DNA from: Negativicutes bacterium UBA1444
GTDB taxonomy: Bacteria > Bacillota > Negativicutes > UBA1444
Direction: 5' to 3'
DNA: 8,207 nt
Assembly (NCBI GenBank): GCA_002329525.1
Contig: DCTI01000023.1
Coordinates: 8,602-16,808 of the forward strand
Numbering within the stretch: the first letter of the stretch is position 1; each line of letters starts with the position of its first letter. This document shows, piece after piece, positions 1 through 5,404 of this stretch. The notes beneath the pieces were generated by a model that worked only from the letters and a program-made list of their open reading frames with translations, made no database searches and was not told the origin of the DNA. Made by a program: the position numbers and the translations under genes.

Positions 1-267
1 GCCTTCGCCGAAGTCCTGCTCGGTCACTCCGCCAGCCCCGACGAAGCGCTGGGCGGGTTGGGCGAGATGGCCAATGTTGTTTGCGGTCGGGGGATCTCCC
101 AGGCCAATCGTATTTCCAAGGGGATGGATCTGCGGATCACCCCCGCCAGCCTATTGGAGGGAAAAAAATTGATCATTTCGAATTTGCCCAACCATCATGT
201 CCTTGCGGTAGCCGCCCGGACTCCCATCGGCTCTTTCCAGATTAGCATGGAAATGACGGAGGAGTAA
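1..267 (+). CDS. CheX-like chemotaxis phosphatase-family protein, 3' part only
   Basis: The reading frame is open from base 1 to the TAA at 265-267, giving 88 residues of a protein whose start lies upstream of the window. It resembles the C-terminal half of CheX, a family that dephosphorylates the response regulator CheY-P in the cytoplasm. The key sign is GEMANVV at fragment residues 21-27. Its E22 and N25 (bases 64-66 and 73-75) form the ExxN pair that supplies the catalytic Glu and Asn in CheC/CheX/FliY proteins. After the helix come the strands LRITPASLL and FQISMEM, matching the conserved 'DISPP' region and terminal strand of CheX. Where the family usually reads GNA after the helix, this copy has CGRGI, so it is more divergent than its neighbour. 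The next gene starts 3 bp after the stop and its ribosome binding site lies inside this coding sequence, so the two are surely co-transcribed. The family call is from motif recognition; the missing N-terminus limits certainty. Confidence 0.72.
   Translation, partial: AFAEVLLGHSASPDEALGGLGEMANVVCGRGISQANRISKGMDLRITPASLLEGKKLIISNLPNHHVLAVAARTPIGSFQISMEMTEE
258..263 (+). promoter_or_regulatory. Ribosome binding site of the second cheX-like gene
   Basis: GGAGGA lies 7 bases before the ATG at 271 and overlaps the last codons of the upstream CheX-like gene. This fits translational coupling of the pair and supports the chosen start. Confidence 0.75.
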
Positions 268-270
268 AAC

Positions 271-741
271 ATGGACGCCCGCTTTATCAATCCGGTCATT
301 GACGCTTTTCGGGATATACTTCCCCAATTGGGGTTCGCGGATATCCAGCGGGGCAATATCCGGATGGGGACCAACTCAGTGGAAAGCCTCGGCGTGACGG
401 TGATTATCGGCATGACCAAGGACATTCGCGGCAATGTGGCCTACAATCTTACAGAGTCAACCGCCATGGCGATTGCCAGCACCATGATGGGCGGCATGCC
501 GGTTGAAAAATTCGACGAACTGCCACAAAGCGCAATCTCCGAGCTGGTCAACATGGTGACCGCCAATGCGGCCATCCGTTATGAACAAATGGACCTCAAA
601 GTCGATATCTCGCCCCCTTCCCTAGTTGTCGGCGCCGACTTCCGGGCCCGCCTCCTGCAGGAAAAATTTCTGGTCATCGAGATGCTGGTCAATGGCTTAT
701 TGGTGCAGTTGAATCTTGGCCTGGAAAACGTGCAGGGATAA
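271..741 (+). CDS. cheX: CheX family CheY-P phosphatase
   Basis: The 156-residue protein has the usual length and layout of CheX, the stand-alone cytoplasmic phosphatase that removes phosphate from CheY-P. The N-terminus (FINPVIDAFRDIL) is the typical first helix. G54-Y58 sits in the strand before the 'TESTAMAIASTMMG' helix (61-74). The catalytic helix reads SELVNMVTANA (90-100), with E91 and N94 as the ExxN pair and N99-A100 as the expected GNA-like end. 'VDISPPSLV' (111-119) is the conserved family stretch after it. Only one ExxN helix is present, as in CheX and unlike CheC, which has two. The gene starts 3 bp after another CheX-like gene, so two paralogues are made from one transcript. No cheA, cheY or flagellar gene is visible, so the partner could also be a non-chemotaxis receiver protein. 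A hairpin terminator follows 34 bp after the stop. The family assignment is firm; the partner is inferred. Confidence 0.87.
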   Translation: MDARFINPVIDAFRDILPQLGFADIQRGNIRMGTNSVESLGVTVIIGMTKDIRGNVAYNLTESTAMAIASTMMGGMPVEKFDELPQSAISELVNMVTANAAIRYEQMDLKVDISPPSLVVGADFRARLLQEKFLVIEMLVNGLLVQLNLGLENVQG

Positions 742-774
742 AAACGGCAGCACCGCAGCAATTTGTGAAAACAC

Positions 775-815
775 AAAACTGGAACGGTATTTTTGATTAC
801 CGCTCCAGTTTTTTT
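775..815 (+). terminator. Rho-independent terminator after cheX, probably bidirectional
   Basis: AACTGGAACGGTA (777-789) pairs with TACCGCTCCAGTT (798-810), 13 positions with one mismatch, around an 8-base loop, and a 7-T run ends at 815. On the opposite strand the same hairpin is followed by TTTTGTGTTTT, so it can also stop the convergent aldo/keto reductase transcript that arrives from base 850. Confidence 0.88.
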
Positions 816-849
816 CATTCAGCGCATTGCTTCGCAGCGTGAGTCGGAC

Positions 850-1887
850 TTACCTGGGGCTGCAATTAACCTCCCGGCAATGCTTTCCCCAGAGATCATA
901 GTGTTTCTTTAACATTTCCGGGATCGGCAGGTTGTACGGGCAACGTTGGATGCAGACACCACATTCGATACAACGCGGCACGGTTTCCATGGCCGCCCGG
1001 GAAAATTCCACGGAAACACGCGGCGACATGCGCCGGGCCGCTACCTGATAGCCCATGGCCGGCGTGATCATCACGCCTTGCGGGCAGGGCTGGCAATATT
1101 CACAACGGCGGCAGAACTGTTGCCCCAATTCCTGGCGGTAGCTGGCCATTCTGGCTTCGTCGTCGGCATTGAGTCCGTTTTCCCGCTCATAGAATCCCGC
1201 TACTTCATCCACCGCCGCAACCGAATCAAACCCCGGTAAGGGAAGCACATCCGAAAACTGGCGCAAATACTTGAAGGCAATAGTCGCATTGTCGATCATT
1301 CCGCCGGCAAATGGCTTCATGGCCAGAATCCCGAGACCCAGACGCCGTGCTTCCGGGTGCAGGTCTTGGGCCGCGGCTTCTTCAATAAAATTGAAGGGAA
1401 ACTGAATTGTGCCGAACAATCCGGTCTGAATCAACTTGGCCGCCATGGGCCGGCTATGGGATGTAATTCCCAGGTGGCGGATCTTACCGGCTTCTTTTGC
1501 TTTTTGCAAAACCGCCAGGGCACCGCCATGCGCGCAAATTTCCTCCCAGACGCTTTCCTGCGCCACCTGATGAAACTGATAGAGATCAATATAGTCGGTA
1601 CGCAGCATTCGCAGACTCTGTTCCAGATTCTCCAAAGCGCCTTTGCCGTCCCGGCGCATGGTCTTTGTGGCCAGGACCACCTTGTCCCGCATCCCGGCGA
1701 ACGCTCTGCCGATTTTTTCCTCGCTGTCACGATACGCATTCGCGGTATCGAAAAAATTGATTCCCTTATCAAAAGCATACCGCAAAATTGATTCCGCTTC
1801 CGTTGACTCCAGCCGTAGAATTGGAATTCCCCCAAAGCCTAGTTCCGACACCGTCAAATCGGTATTGCCCAACTTATAATAACGCAT
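850..1887 (-). CDS. Aldo/keto reductase with C-terminal 2x[4Fe-4S] ferredoxin-like region
   Basis: A cytoplasmic 345-residue oxidoreductase of the iron-sulfur branch of the aldo/keto reductase superfamily; such enzymes reduce or oxidise carbonyl/alcohol substrates, and the natural substrate of this branch is largely unknown. The N-terminal TIM barrel covers about residues 1-240 and carries the full catalytic tetrad: D47 and Y52 (in DTANAY), K75 (VLATK) and H106 (YQFHQ). The C-terminal part has two cysteine sets: C259, C262, C265, C268 followed by Pro, and C306, C309, C312, C316 followed by Pro. The second is the classic CX2CX2CX3CP ferredoxin motif; the first has CX2CX2CX2CP spacing. Two further cysteines (C337, C342) lie near the end. 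The start is supported by the family-typical opening (MRYYKLGNTDLTVSELGFGG) and by AGAAAGGA about a dozen bases upstream. The gene is single, convergent with cheX and divergent from the diguanylate cyclase gene. Paired clusters suggest electron exchange with ferredoxin or another one-electron partner, which is inference. Confidence 0.9.
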   Translation of the reverse strand: MRYYKLGNTDLTVSELGFGGIPILRLESTEAESILRYAFDKGINFFDTANAYRDSEEKIGRAFAGMRDKVVLATKTMRRDGKGALENLEQSLRMLRTDYIDLYQFHQVAQESVWEEICAHGGALAVLQKAKEAGKIRHLGITSHSRPMAAKLIQTGLFGTIQFPFNFIEEAAAQDLHPEARRLGLGILAMKPFAGGMIDNATIAFKYLRQFSDVLPLPGFDSVAAVDEVAGFYERENGLNADDEARMASYRQELGQQFCRRCEYCQPCPQGVMITPAMGYQVAARRMSPRVSVEFSRAAMETVPRCIECGVCIQRCPYNLPIPEMLKKHYDLWGKHCREVNCSPR

Positions 1888-1942
1888 TCCCCATCAGCAT
1901 CCTTTCTGTCTGAATGATTGCGAATGGACATTACTTACGGCA

Positions 1943-1970
1943 ATTATTGTCCTGGCCATTTTCGACGCAA
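1943..1970 (-). promoter_or_regulatory. Weak candidate promoter for the aldo/keto reductase gene
   Basis: Read on the - strand, TTGCGT (1970-1965) and AATAAT (1948-1943) are 16 bases apart and would start transcription near 1936, leaving a leader of roughly 50 bases. Both boxes are imperfect, so this is only the best match I can find in the gap. Confidence 0.25.
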
Positions 1971-1984
1971 ACTGTTGCCGAAAC

Positions 1985-2014
1985 TTCATGATTATTTTAA
2001 AATTATGTTATAAT
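1985..2014 (+). promoter_or_regulatory. Extended -10 promoter of the diguanylate cyclase gene
   Basis: TGTTATAAT at 2006-2014 is a perfect extended -10 element (TGn followed by TATAAT). A poor -35 (TTCATG, 1985-1990) lies 18 bases upstream, as is common when the TG extension is present. Transcription would begin near 2021, downstream of the ATG at 1988, which rules out that codon as the start of the following gene. Confidence 0.68.
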
Positions 2015-2056
2015 ATTCTAAGATTTTTCGCAAATATGCTTATCAGGGAGAGTCCG

Positions 2057-3178
2057 ATGATCCGTAATCTACCGAACCTGGAATATCCGCTCGGAGCGCT
2101 GGAATCCGGATATCGTCGACAGCACCTGCGTCAGGACATCCGCCAGTGTATTCTTGTGGGCACTATCTGGTTGTTGCCCAATTTTCTGTTCCTCTACATC
2201 GATTATCTGCTGTACGGAAATCAACCGGTATTCTTTGCGTTGGCCGGCTACCGGCTATTCCTGACAGCGTCCACTATCGCCACCGGTCTGCTGTTGTCCC
2301 GGGCAAGAACCCCCGAAATCTATGATCGCATGGTTTTCATCGGCATCACCGTTATTCTGGGCTGCGTTTTTATGACCAATCACAATCAGGCCTCCCTTCA
2401 GATCCACACCATGGGATTGGACTTTTTGATCATCCTCAGCATATATCTGATGGTTCCCGTTCGCTTGGCAAATAAGATCATCCCCTGCGTTGGGTTTTCT
2501 CTCTTCAATATCTTCGACCATGTACTGGCCGCCATGCCTTTGGCTGCGCCAATCCTGACTATGATGGTTCTTTCTTTCATCATGGCGAATCTGTTGGGAA
2601 TTTGGGCGTCCAGCCATTTTTATTCCTATCGGCGCCAACAATATGAGGCGCAGGTTCGCGCCTATGAACTCCGGAAAGATCTGATCCAGAACGCGCTGGT
2701 TGATCAACTGACCGGAGTTTCCAACCGTCGACATTTTTTTCAGCTTGCCGAGGCTGAGTTCGAACGATACAAACGGTACAAGCGCCCCTTTGCGCTTCTG
2801 ATGATCGACCTCGACCATTTCAAATACGTCAATGACCAATTCGGCCATCCGGTCGGCGACAAAATTCTCCGGGATCTCGCCGACACTATCAACCGTTGTC
2901 GGCGGGATACCGATACTTTTGGCCGGCTTGGCGGAGAAGAGTTTGCTTTGCTGTTGCCGGAGACAACTTTGTCCGGAGCCACTGATATAGCGGTTCGTCT
3001 GCGTCGGGCCTGTCACGGAATGGTCTTGCCCGACAGCAATTCCCGCCGCATTACCATCAGCATCGGCGTCACCCAAATCCGCAGTGATGATCCGAATTTT
3101 GACGCTGTCCTGGCCCGGGCCGATGCAACCTTATATCGGGCAAAAAACAACGGCCGGGACCGGGTAGAAGTAGCCTAG
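2057..3178 (+). CDS. Membrane-anchored GGDEF diguanylate cyclase
   Basis: A 373-residue inner-membrane enzyme predicted to make cyclic di-GMP from two GTP. Residues 1-185 hold about six hydrophobic segments (near 32-52, 58-80, 92-108, 118-134, 139-157, 164-185) with no recognisable extracellular sensor domain. A charged linker helix (about 186-213) leads into the GGDEF domain (about 214-372). That domain shows DQLTGVSNRR (216-225), the metal-binding region MIDLDHFKYVND with D251, the active-site loop GGEEF (292-296), and a typical ending with ADATLYRAKNNGRDRV. The inhibitory I-site is intact: R283 and D286 form RxxD exactly five residues before GGEEF, so feedback inhibition by c-di-GMP is expected. 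I chose ATG 2057 because GGGAG at 2046-2050 lies 6 bases before it. The ATG at 2036 has no such site and the one at 1988 lies upstream of the predicted transcription start. The gene is single, with its own promoter and terminator. The signal sensed by the membrane part is unknown. Confidence 0.92.
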   Translation: MIRNLPNLEYPLGALESGYRRQHLRQDIRQCILVGTIWLLPNFLFLYIDYLLYGNQPVFFALAGYRLFLTASTIATGLLLSRARTPEIYDRMVFIGITVILGCVFMTNHNQASLQIHTMGLDFLIILSIYLMVPVRLANKIIPCVGFSLFNIFDHVLAAMPLAAPILTMMVLSFIMANLLGIWASSHFYSYRRQQYEAQVRAYELRKDLIQNALVDQLTGVSNRRHFFQLAEAEFERYKRYKRPFALLMIDLDHFKYVNDQFGHPVGDKILRDLADTINRCRRDTDTFGRLGGEEFALLLPETTLSGATDIAVRLRRACHGMVLPDSNSRRITISIGVTQIRSDDPNFDAVLARADATLYRAKNNGRDRVEVA

Positions 3179-3204
3179 TCGCCGCACACAGCCAACTCAA
3201 TGAT

Positions 3205-3252
3205 AAAAAGTCGGGGAACTCTCTGCCTGAGAGTATCCTCGACTTCTTTTTT
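3205..3252 (+). terminator. Long two-part hairpin terminator, probably bidirectional
   Basis: AAGTCGGGGA (3208-3217) pairs with TCCTCGACTT (3236-3245) with one mismatch. It is continued inward by ACTCTC (3218-3223) pairing with GAGAGT (3229-3234) around the loop TGCCT, with one bulged A. Six T follow on the + strand (3247-3252). On the - strand the hairpin is followed by five T (3209-3205), so it can end both the cyclase transcript and the convergent acetyltransferase transcript. Confidence 0.9.
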
Positions 3253-3275
3253 CCAGGAATATCAGCGATTAAGGG

Positions 3276-3728
3276 TTACAGTTGCCGGGTCATCGCCGTC
3301 TCGTCACAGTTGGGGAATTTACTGCAGTTGATACAATCCCGCCAGACTTTGTGCGGCAATTCTTCCTTACTGATTTCCGAAAAACCGGCGGTCGCAAAAA
3401 ACTCCGGATGATACGTCAGAACGAACAACTTGCTGATCCCCAATTGTTTGGCTTCATCAATCACCGATGCCATGATCTTCAGGCCAACCCCGCTGCGCAA
3501 ATGCTGCGGTGCTACCGTCAAAGCCCGTACTTCCGCCAATCCATCCCAGGCCAGCGTCAATGCGCAGGTTCCCACAATCTGTCCATCCTGTTCGGCGATC
3601 GTGAAGTCGCGAAGCGTTTCAAAGATCGAATGACGGGACCGCGGCAGGATCAATCCCCGTTCCGCATAATAATCAACCAAATTATAAATTCCTTCAATAT
3701 CCGCCAGCACCGCTTTGCGAATGTTCAC
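3276..3728 (-). CDS. GNAT acetyltransferase, short stand-alone ArgA (N-acetylglutamate synthase)-like
   Basis: From the GTG at 3728 the product is a single-domain 150-residue GNAT protein. It resembles the short ArgA-type acetyltransferases found in bacteria without a full amino-acid-kinase/GNAT ArgA, which acetylate glutamate with acetyl-CoA to open arginine synthesis. Visible features are the opening NIRKAVLADIEGIY, GLILPRS (25-31), AEVRALTVAPQ (65-75), the acetyl-CoA loop LRSGVG (77-82; L77 stands where many GNATs have Q/R), LTYHPEFFATAGF (104-116), LPHKVWRDC (124-132) and a cysteine cluster C132, C135, C141. An upstream ATG at 3773 would add 15 residues, but it lies right against the T-tract of the preceding gene's terminator. 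The GTG has GGGGGTG just upstream and yields the family-typical N-terminus, so I prefer it. No arg genes are nearby, so the function is inferred from family likeness. The gene lies downstream of the regulator but is separated from it by a terminator. Confidence 0.8.
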   Translation of the reverse strand: MNIRKAVLADIEGIYNLVDYYAERGLILPRSRHSIFETLRDFTIAEQDGQIVGTCALTLAWDGLAEVRALTVAPQHLRSGVGLKIMASVIDEAKQLGISKLFVLTYHPEFFATAGFSEISKEELPHKVWRDCINCSKFPNCDETAMTRQL

Positions 3729-3759
3729 GAGCACACCCCCGGATTCATTTTGTTCGTAC

Positions 3760-3787
3760 ATACTATTCGCCAATAAAAACGTTAATC
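3760..3787 (-). promoter_or_regulatory. Weak candidate promoter for the acetyltransferase gene
   Basis: On the - strand TAGTAT (3765-3760) could be a -10 box, with GATTAA (3787-3782) 16 bases upstream as a poor -35. The -35 would lie inside the terminator hairpin of the preceding gene. The match is weak and is offered only because this gap is the only place for an independent promoter. Confidence 0.22.
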
Positions 3788-3810
3788 CTTTTACCTGAAA
3801 AGGTAACGTT
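3775..3810 (-). terminator. Terminator of the regulator gene
   Basis: Read on the - strand, AACGTTA pairs with TAACGTT and, inside it, CCTTTT pairs with AAAAGG around the loop CAGGT. A two-base AT bulge sits on the descending arm and a run of five T ends at 3775. The hairpin starts 5 bases after the regulator's TAA. There is no T-tract on the + strand side, so it acts on the - strand only. Confidence 0.82.
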
Positions 3811-3815
3811 ACAGA

Positions 3816-5135
3816 TTAAGCCAGAATTTTTGTTACATCCACGCGGTAGACTTTGCGGGGACGCCCCGATCCGCGGTACTCCTCCCCCGTTTCCACCGCC
3901 ATGCCATGCTGAACCAGGGTTCCCAGCAAGCGGCGGGCGCTTCGCTCGGTCATGGACAGATGTTGGGCCAAGGTTTCCGCGCCGATCGTCTCGCCTTCGA
4001 TTTTAGAAAACACGGACAGCAGCTTGTTCAAAGTCGTGCCGCTGATATTCAATTTTTTGGCCAAAGCCAGGCCGTCCGCCGTTTCGCTGCGGATTGAATA
4101 GGCAATCTGCAGATCGGAATTCAGCGGACCTACCACAGTCTTGTCGTCCAGAATGACCATCCAGTGGTTCTTTCCCTTTCGTTTGGCCAAGCCGAGGGCA
4201 ATATTGGCGTGTTCGTCGGCGCCATAGGCGGTGTCGCCAAAACCGATGCCGCCGCTGGCGCTCACGGAGAGGCGCCGGCCGATCTCCGCAACCACCGGCA
4301 TCTGGCTGAAGCCGCAGGTTATTTCTTCGATGGCGCCCCGGGTCGAATACAGGATATACCGGCCATTCCCCTGCATCATTAGTGAACCATGAACTCTTTC
4401 CGCATAATTCAACAGGATTTCATACAGTTGCAGTTCCACCTTCTGTACAGCATACCCGGAAGCGGCCAGCCGCCGGAATTCATCATAATCGTCGATTGCG
4501 ATATGTTGAATGGCGATCTGTCCGGCTTTGGAAATAATGGCGTCCGCTTTGCTTACCGCCAGATCGAGAATAGAGCGGATGTTGCTTTTGGTCGGCCAGA
4601 TCCGGAACGCCATGACTCCCTGCCGTTTTAATTCCTGATAGGTGGCAAAAAAACAGGTCACGGCAACTTTTGTTCTCCCGGCCTGCCAAAGGTCCAGATG
4701 AAACCGGGTCAGCTCACTGGCGGAAACCACTCCGTCGTAGTCATTCACGTAGAGAGTGGGCAAAGGCGTTTCGGCGTCTTCAAAGGTTTCAACGATTTCC
4801 TGACGGCTGAACGTATCAAAACTCATTCCGCCAACCGGAATTTGCGCTTTGGCCAGATACAGCAGCACACGATAGATGCTGGTTCCTGTATGCGGCATAT
4901 ACAGCATGGGTTTGACACTACGCTTTCCAGCCAGAGCGTAGCGATAGGGAACCTTGCCGGAAAAAATCCACATATCAACTTCGCTGTCATAGGCAGCGAC
5001 CATATCCGGCACTTCCGAAGCATCTTCATATATATACCCTTTGGCGATCATCCGGTCTTGATATTCCCGGGCGACTTCTTCGATCAAGGCCACGGAATCA
5101 TCGGGTCCCACAATGCCGATTCTGATTTTGCGCAC
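3816..5135 (-). CDS. Multidomain transcriptional regulator: degenerate GGDEF/cyclase-like domain plus C-terminal helix-turn-helix
   Basis: A 439-residue protein that I do not recognise as any named regulator but whose parts point to ligand-controlled DNA binding. Residues 1-130 begin with IRIGIVGPDDSVALIEEVA, an alpha/beta, Rossmann-like opening that could hold a small molecule. Residues about 235-340 look like a degenerate nucleotide-cyclase/GGDEF fold: RYILYSTRGAIEEIT (259-273) sits where the GGDEF hairpin would be, followed by ASGGIGFGDTAYGADEHA (293-310) and NIALGLAKRKG. No GGDEF or GGEEF signature remains. The C-terminus holds two helix-turn-helix-like stretches, ALAKKLNISGTTLNKLL (357-373) and ETLAQHLSMTERSARRLLGT (387-406). 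The second is followed by a winged-helix wing ending in GSGRPRKVYRVD (422-433). The start is GTG, preceded by GGCGGGTG. Being divergent from the M20-AbgT operon, it most likely controls that operon and perhaps itself. Its ligand could be the transported compound. The HTH call is fairly firm; the cyclase-like fold and target genes are inferred. Confidence 0.7.
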   Translation of the reverse strand: MRKIRIGIVGPDDSVALIEEVAREYQDRMIAKGYIYEDASEVPDMVAAYDSEVDMWIFSGKVPYRYALAGKRSVKPMLYMPHTGTSIYRVLLYLAKAQIPVGGMSFDTFSRQEIVETFEDAETPLPTLYVNDYDGVVSASELTRFHLDLWQAGRTKVAVTCFFATYQELKRQGVMAFRIWPTKSNIRSILDLAVSKADAIISKAGQIAIQHIAIDDYDEFRRLAASGYAVQKVELQLYEILLNYAERVHGSLMMQGNGRYILYSTRGAIEEITCGFSQMPVVAEIGRRLSVSASGGIGFGDTAYGADEHANIALGLAKRKGKNHWMVILDDKTVVGPLNSDLQIAYSIRSETADGLALAKKLNISGTTLNKLLSVFSKIEGETIGAETLAQHLSMTERSARRLLGTLVQHGMAVETGEEYRGSGRPRKVYRVDVTKILA

Positions 5136-5159
5136 TTTTTCACCCGCCTTTCCCTTGAG

Positions 5160-5168
5160 AGTATAGCA
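5160..5168 (-). promoter_or_regulatory. Proximal promoter candidate of the regulator gene (extended -10)
   Basis: On the - strand TGCTATACT (5168-5160) is an extended -10 element with five of six bases of TATAAT. No good -35 is present, but A-rich sequence lies upstream. Transcription would start near 5153, giving a short leader before the GTG at 5135. Confidence 0.42.
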
Positions 5169-5266
5169 GCTTTTTCATTCTTTTCACAGATCATTGACGA
5201 TGTTGCGTTTTTTGTTCTTTGCACCATCCCGCTTATCTTCTTTCCATATTTTCTGCATATTCATGA

Positions 5267-5295
5267 ATTATACGGAAATGTCTTTTATTTGTCCT
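5267..5295 (-). promoter_or_regulatory. Distal sigma-70 promoter candidate of the regulator gene
   Basis: On the - strand AGGACA (5295-5290) and a perfect TATAAT (5272-5267) are 17 bases apart. This would give a leader of about 125 bases. A perfect 10-base palindrome, ATTCATGAAT (5259-5268), overlaps the end of the -10 box and the predicted start point and could be an operator. Confidence 0.42.
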
Positions 5296-5300
5296 TAAGT

Positions 5301-5311
5301 TATGATAGTAT
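5301..5311 (+). promoter_or_regulatory. Possible -10 region of the M20-AbgT operon
   Basis: TATGATAGTAT contains two overlapping -10-like boxes (TATGAT at 5301, TAGTAT at 5306) without a convincing -35 at normal spacing. It sits in the AT-rich middle of the divergent gap, back to back with the distal promoter of the regulator. A weak promoter that needs an activator would look like this, but the call is tentative. Confidence 0.3.
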
Positions 5312-5337
5312 TTCTTCAAGTAAATCATAGCATTGGT

Positions 5338-5362
5338 CGCAAATTGAGGCAATCGATTTGCG
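5338..5362 (+). promoter_or_regulatory. Inverted repeat 1 in the M20 leader (operator or hairpin candidate)
   Basis: CGCAAATTGA (5338-5347) and TCGATTTGCG (5353-5362) are inverted copies with one mismatch (a G-U wobble in RNA) around GGCAA. There is no T-run after it, so it is not a terminator. It lies between the presumed promoter and the ribosome binding site of the hydrolase gene, and shares its GCAAA/TTTGC half-sites with the repeat that follows. Confidence 0.5.
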
Positions 5363-5369
5363 GACATCA

Positions 5370-5384
5370 TGCAAAAGATTTGCA
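5370..5384 (+). promoter_or_regulatory. Inverted repeat 2 in the M20 leader (operator candidate)
   Basis: TGCAAA (5370-5375) and TTTGCA (5379-5384) form a perfect 6-base inverted repeat around AGA. It ends 6 bases before the ribosome binding site. It uses the same GCAAA/TTTGC half-site as repeat 1, so four half-sites occur within 47 bases. Confidence 0.45.
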
Positions 5385-5390
5385 AGAATT

Positions 5391-5396
5391 GGAGGA
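5391..5396 (+). promoter_or_regulatory. Ribosome binding site that fixes the start of the M20 gene
   Basis: GGAGGA lies 8 bases before the ATG at 5405. The in-frame ATG at 5369 lies upstream of this site and has none of its own, so the shorter start is preferred. Confidence 0.78.
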
Positions 5397-5404
5397 AATA
5401 CCCG

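Noticed and set aside
2255..3076. A 273-codon open frame on the - strand inside the diguanylate cyclase gene
   Set aside because: It is the opposite-strand shadow of a well-supported gene. Its translation is low in complexity and rich in Gly, Gln and Asp with no known motif.
3729..3773. The ATG at 3773 as start of the acetyltransferase
   Set aside because: It lies directly against the T-tract of the upstream terminator and adds 15 residues that do not fit the family N-terminus.
3282..3776. A 164-codon + strand frame antisense to the acetyltransferase
   Set aside because: The - strand frame has clear GNAT motifs; this one has none.
4698..5330. A 210-codon + strand frame running from within the regulator gene into the divergent gap
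   Set aside because: It is mostly antisense to the regulator, lacks a ribosome binding site and resembles no protein I know. The part in the gap is AT-rich control DNA.
5338..5362. Inverted repeat 1 as a transcription terminator or attenuator
   Set aside because: No T-run follows the stem and no alternative antiterminator pairing was apparent, so an operator or simple RNA hairpin is more likely.
5369..5404. The upstream ATG at 5369 as start of the M20 protein
   Set aside because: It would place the GGAGGA ribosome binding site and part of inverted repeat 2 inside the coding sequence. The ATG at 5405 is correctly spaced from that site.
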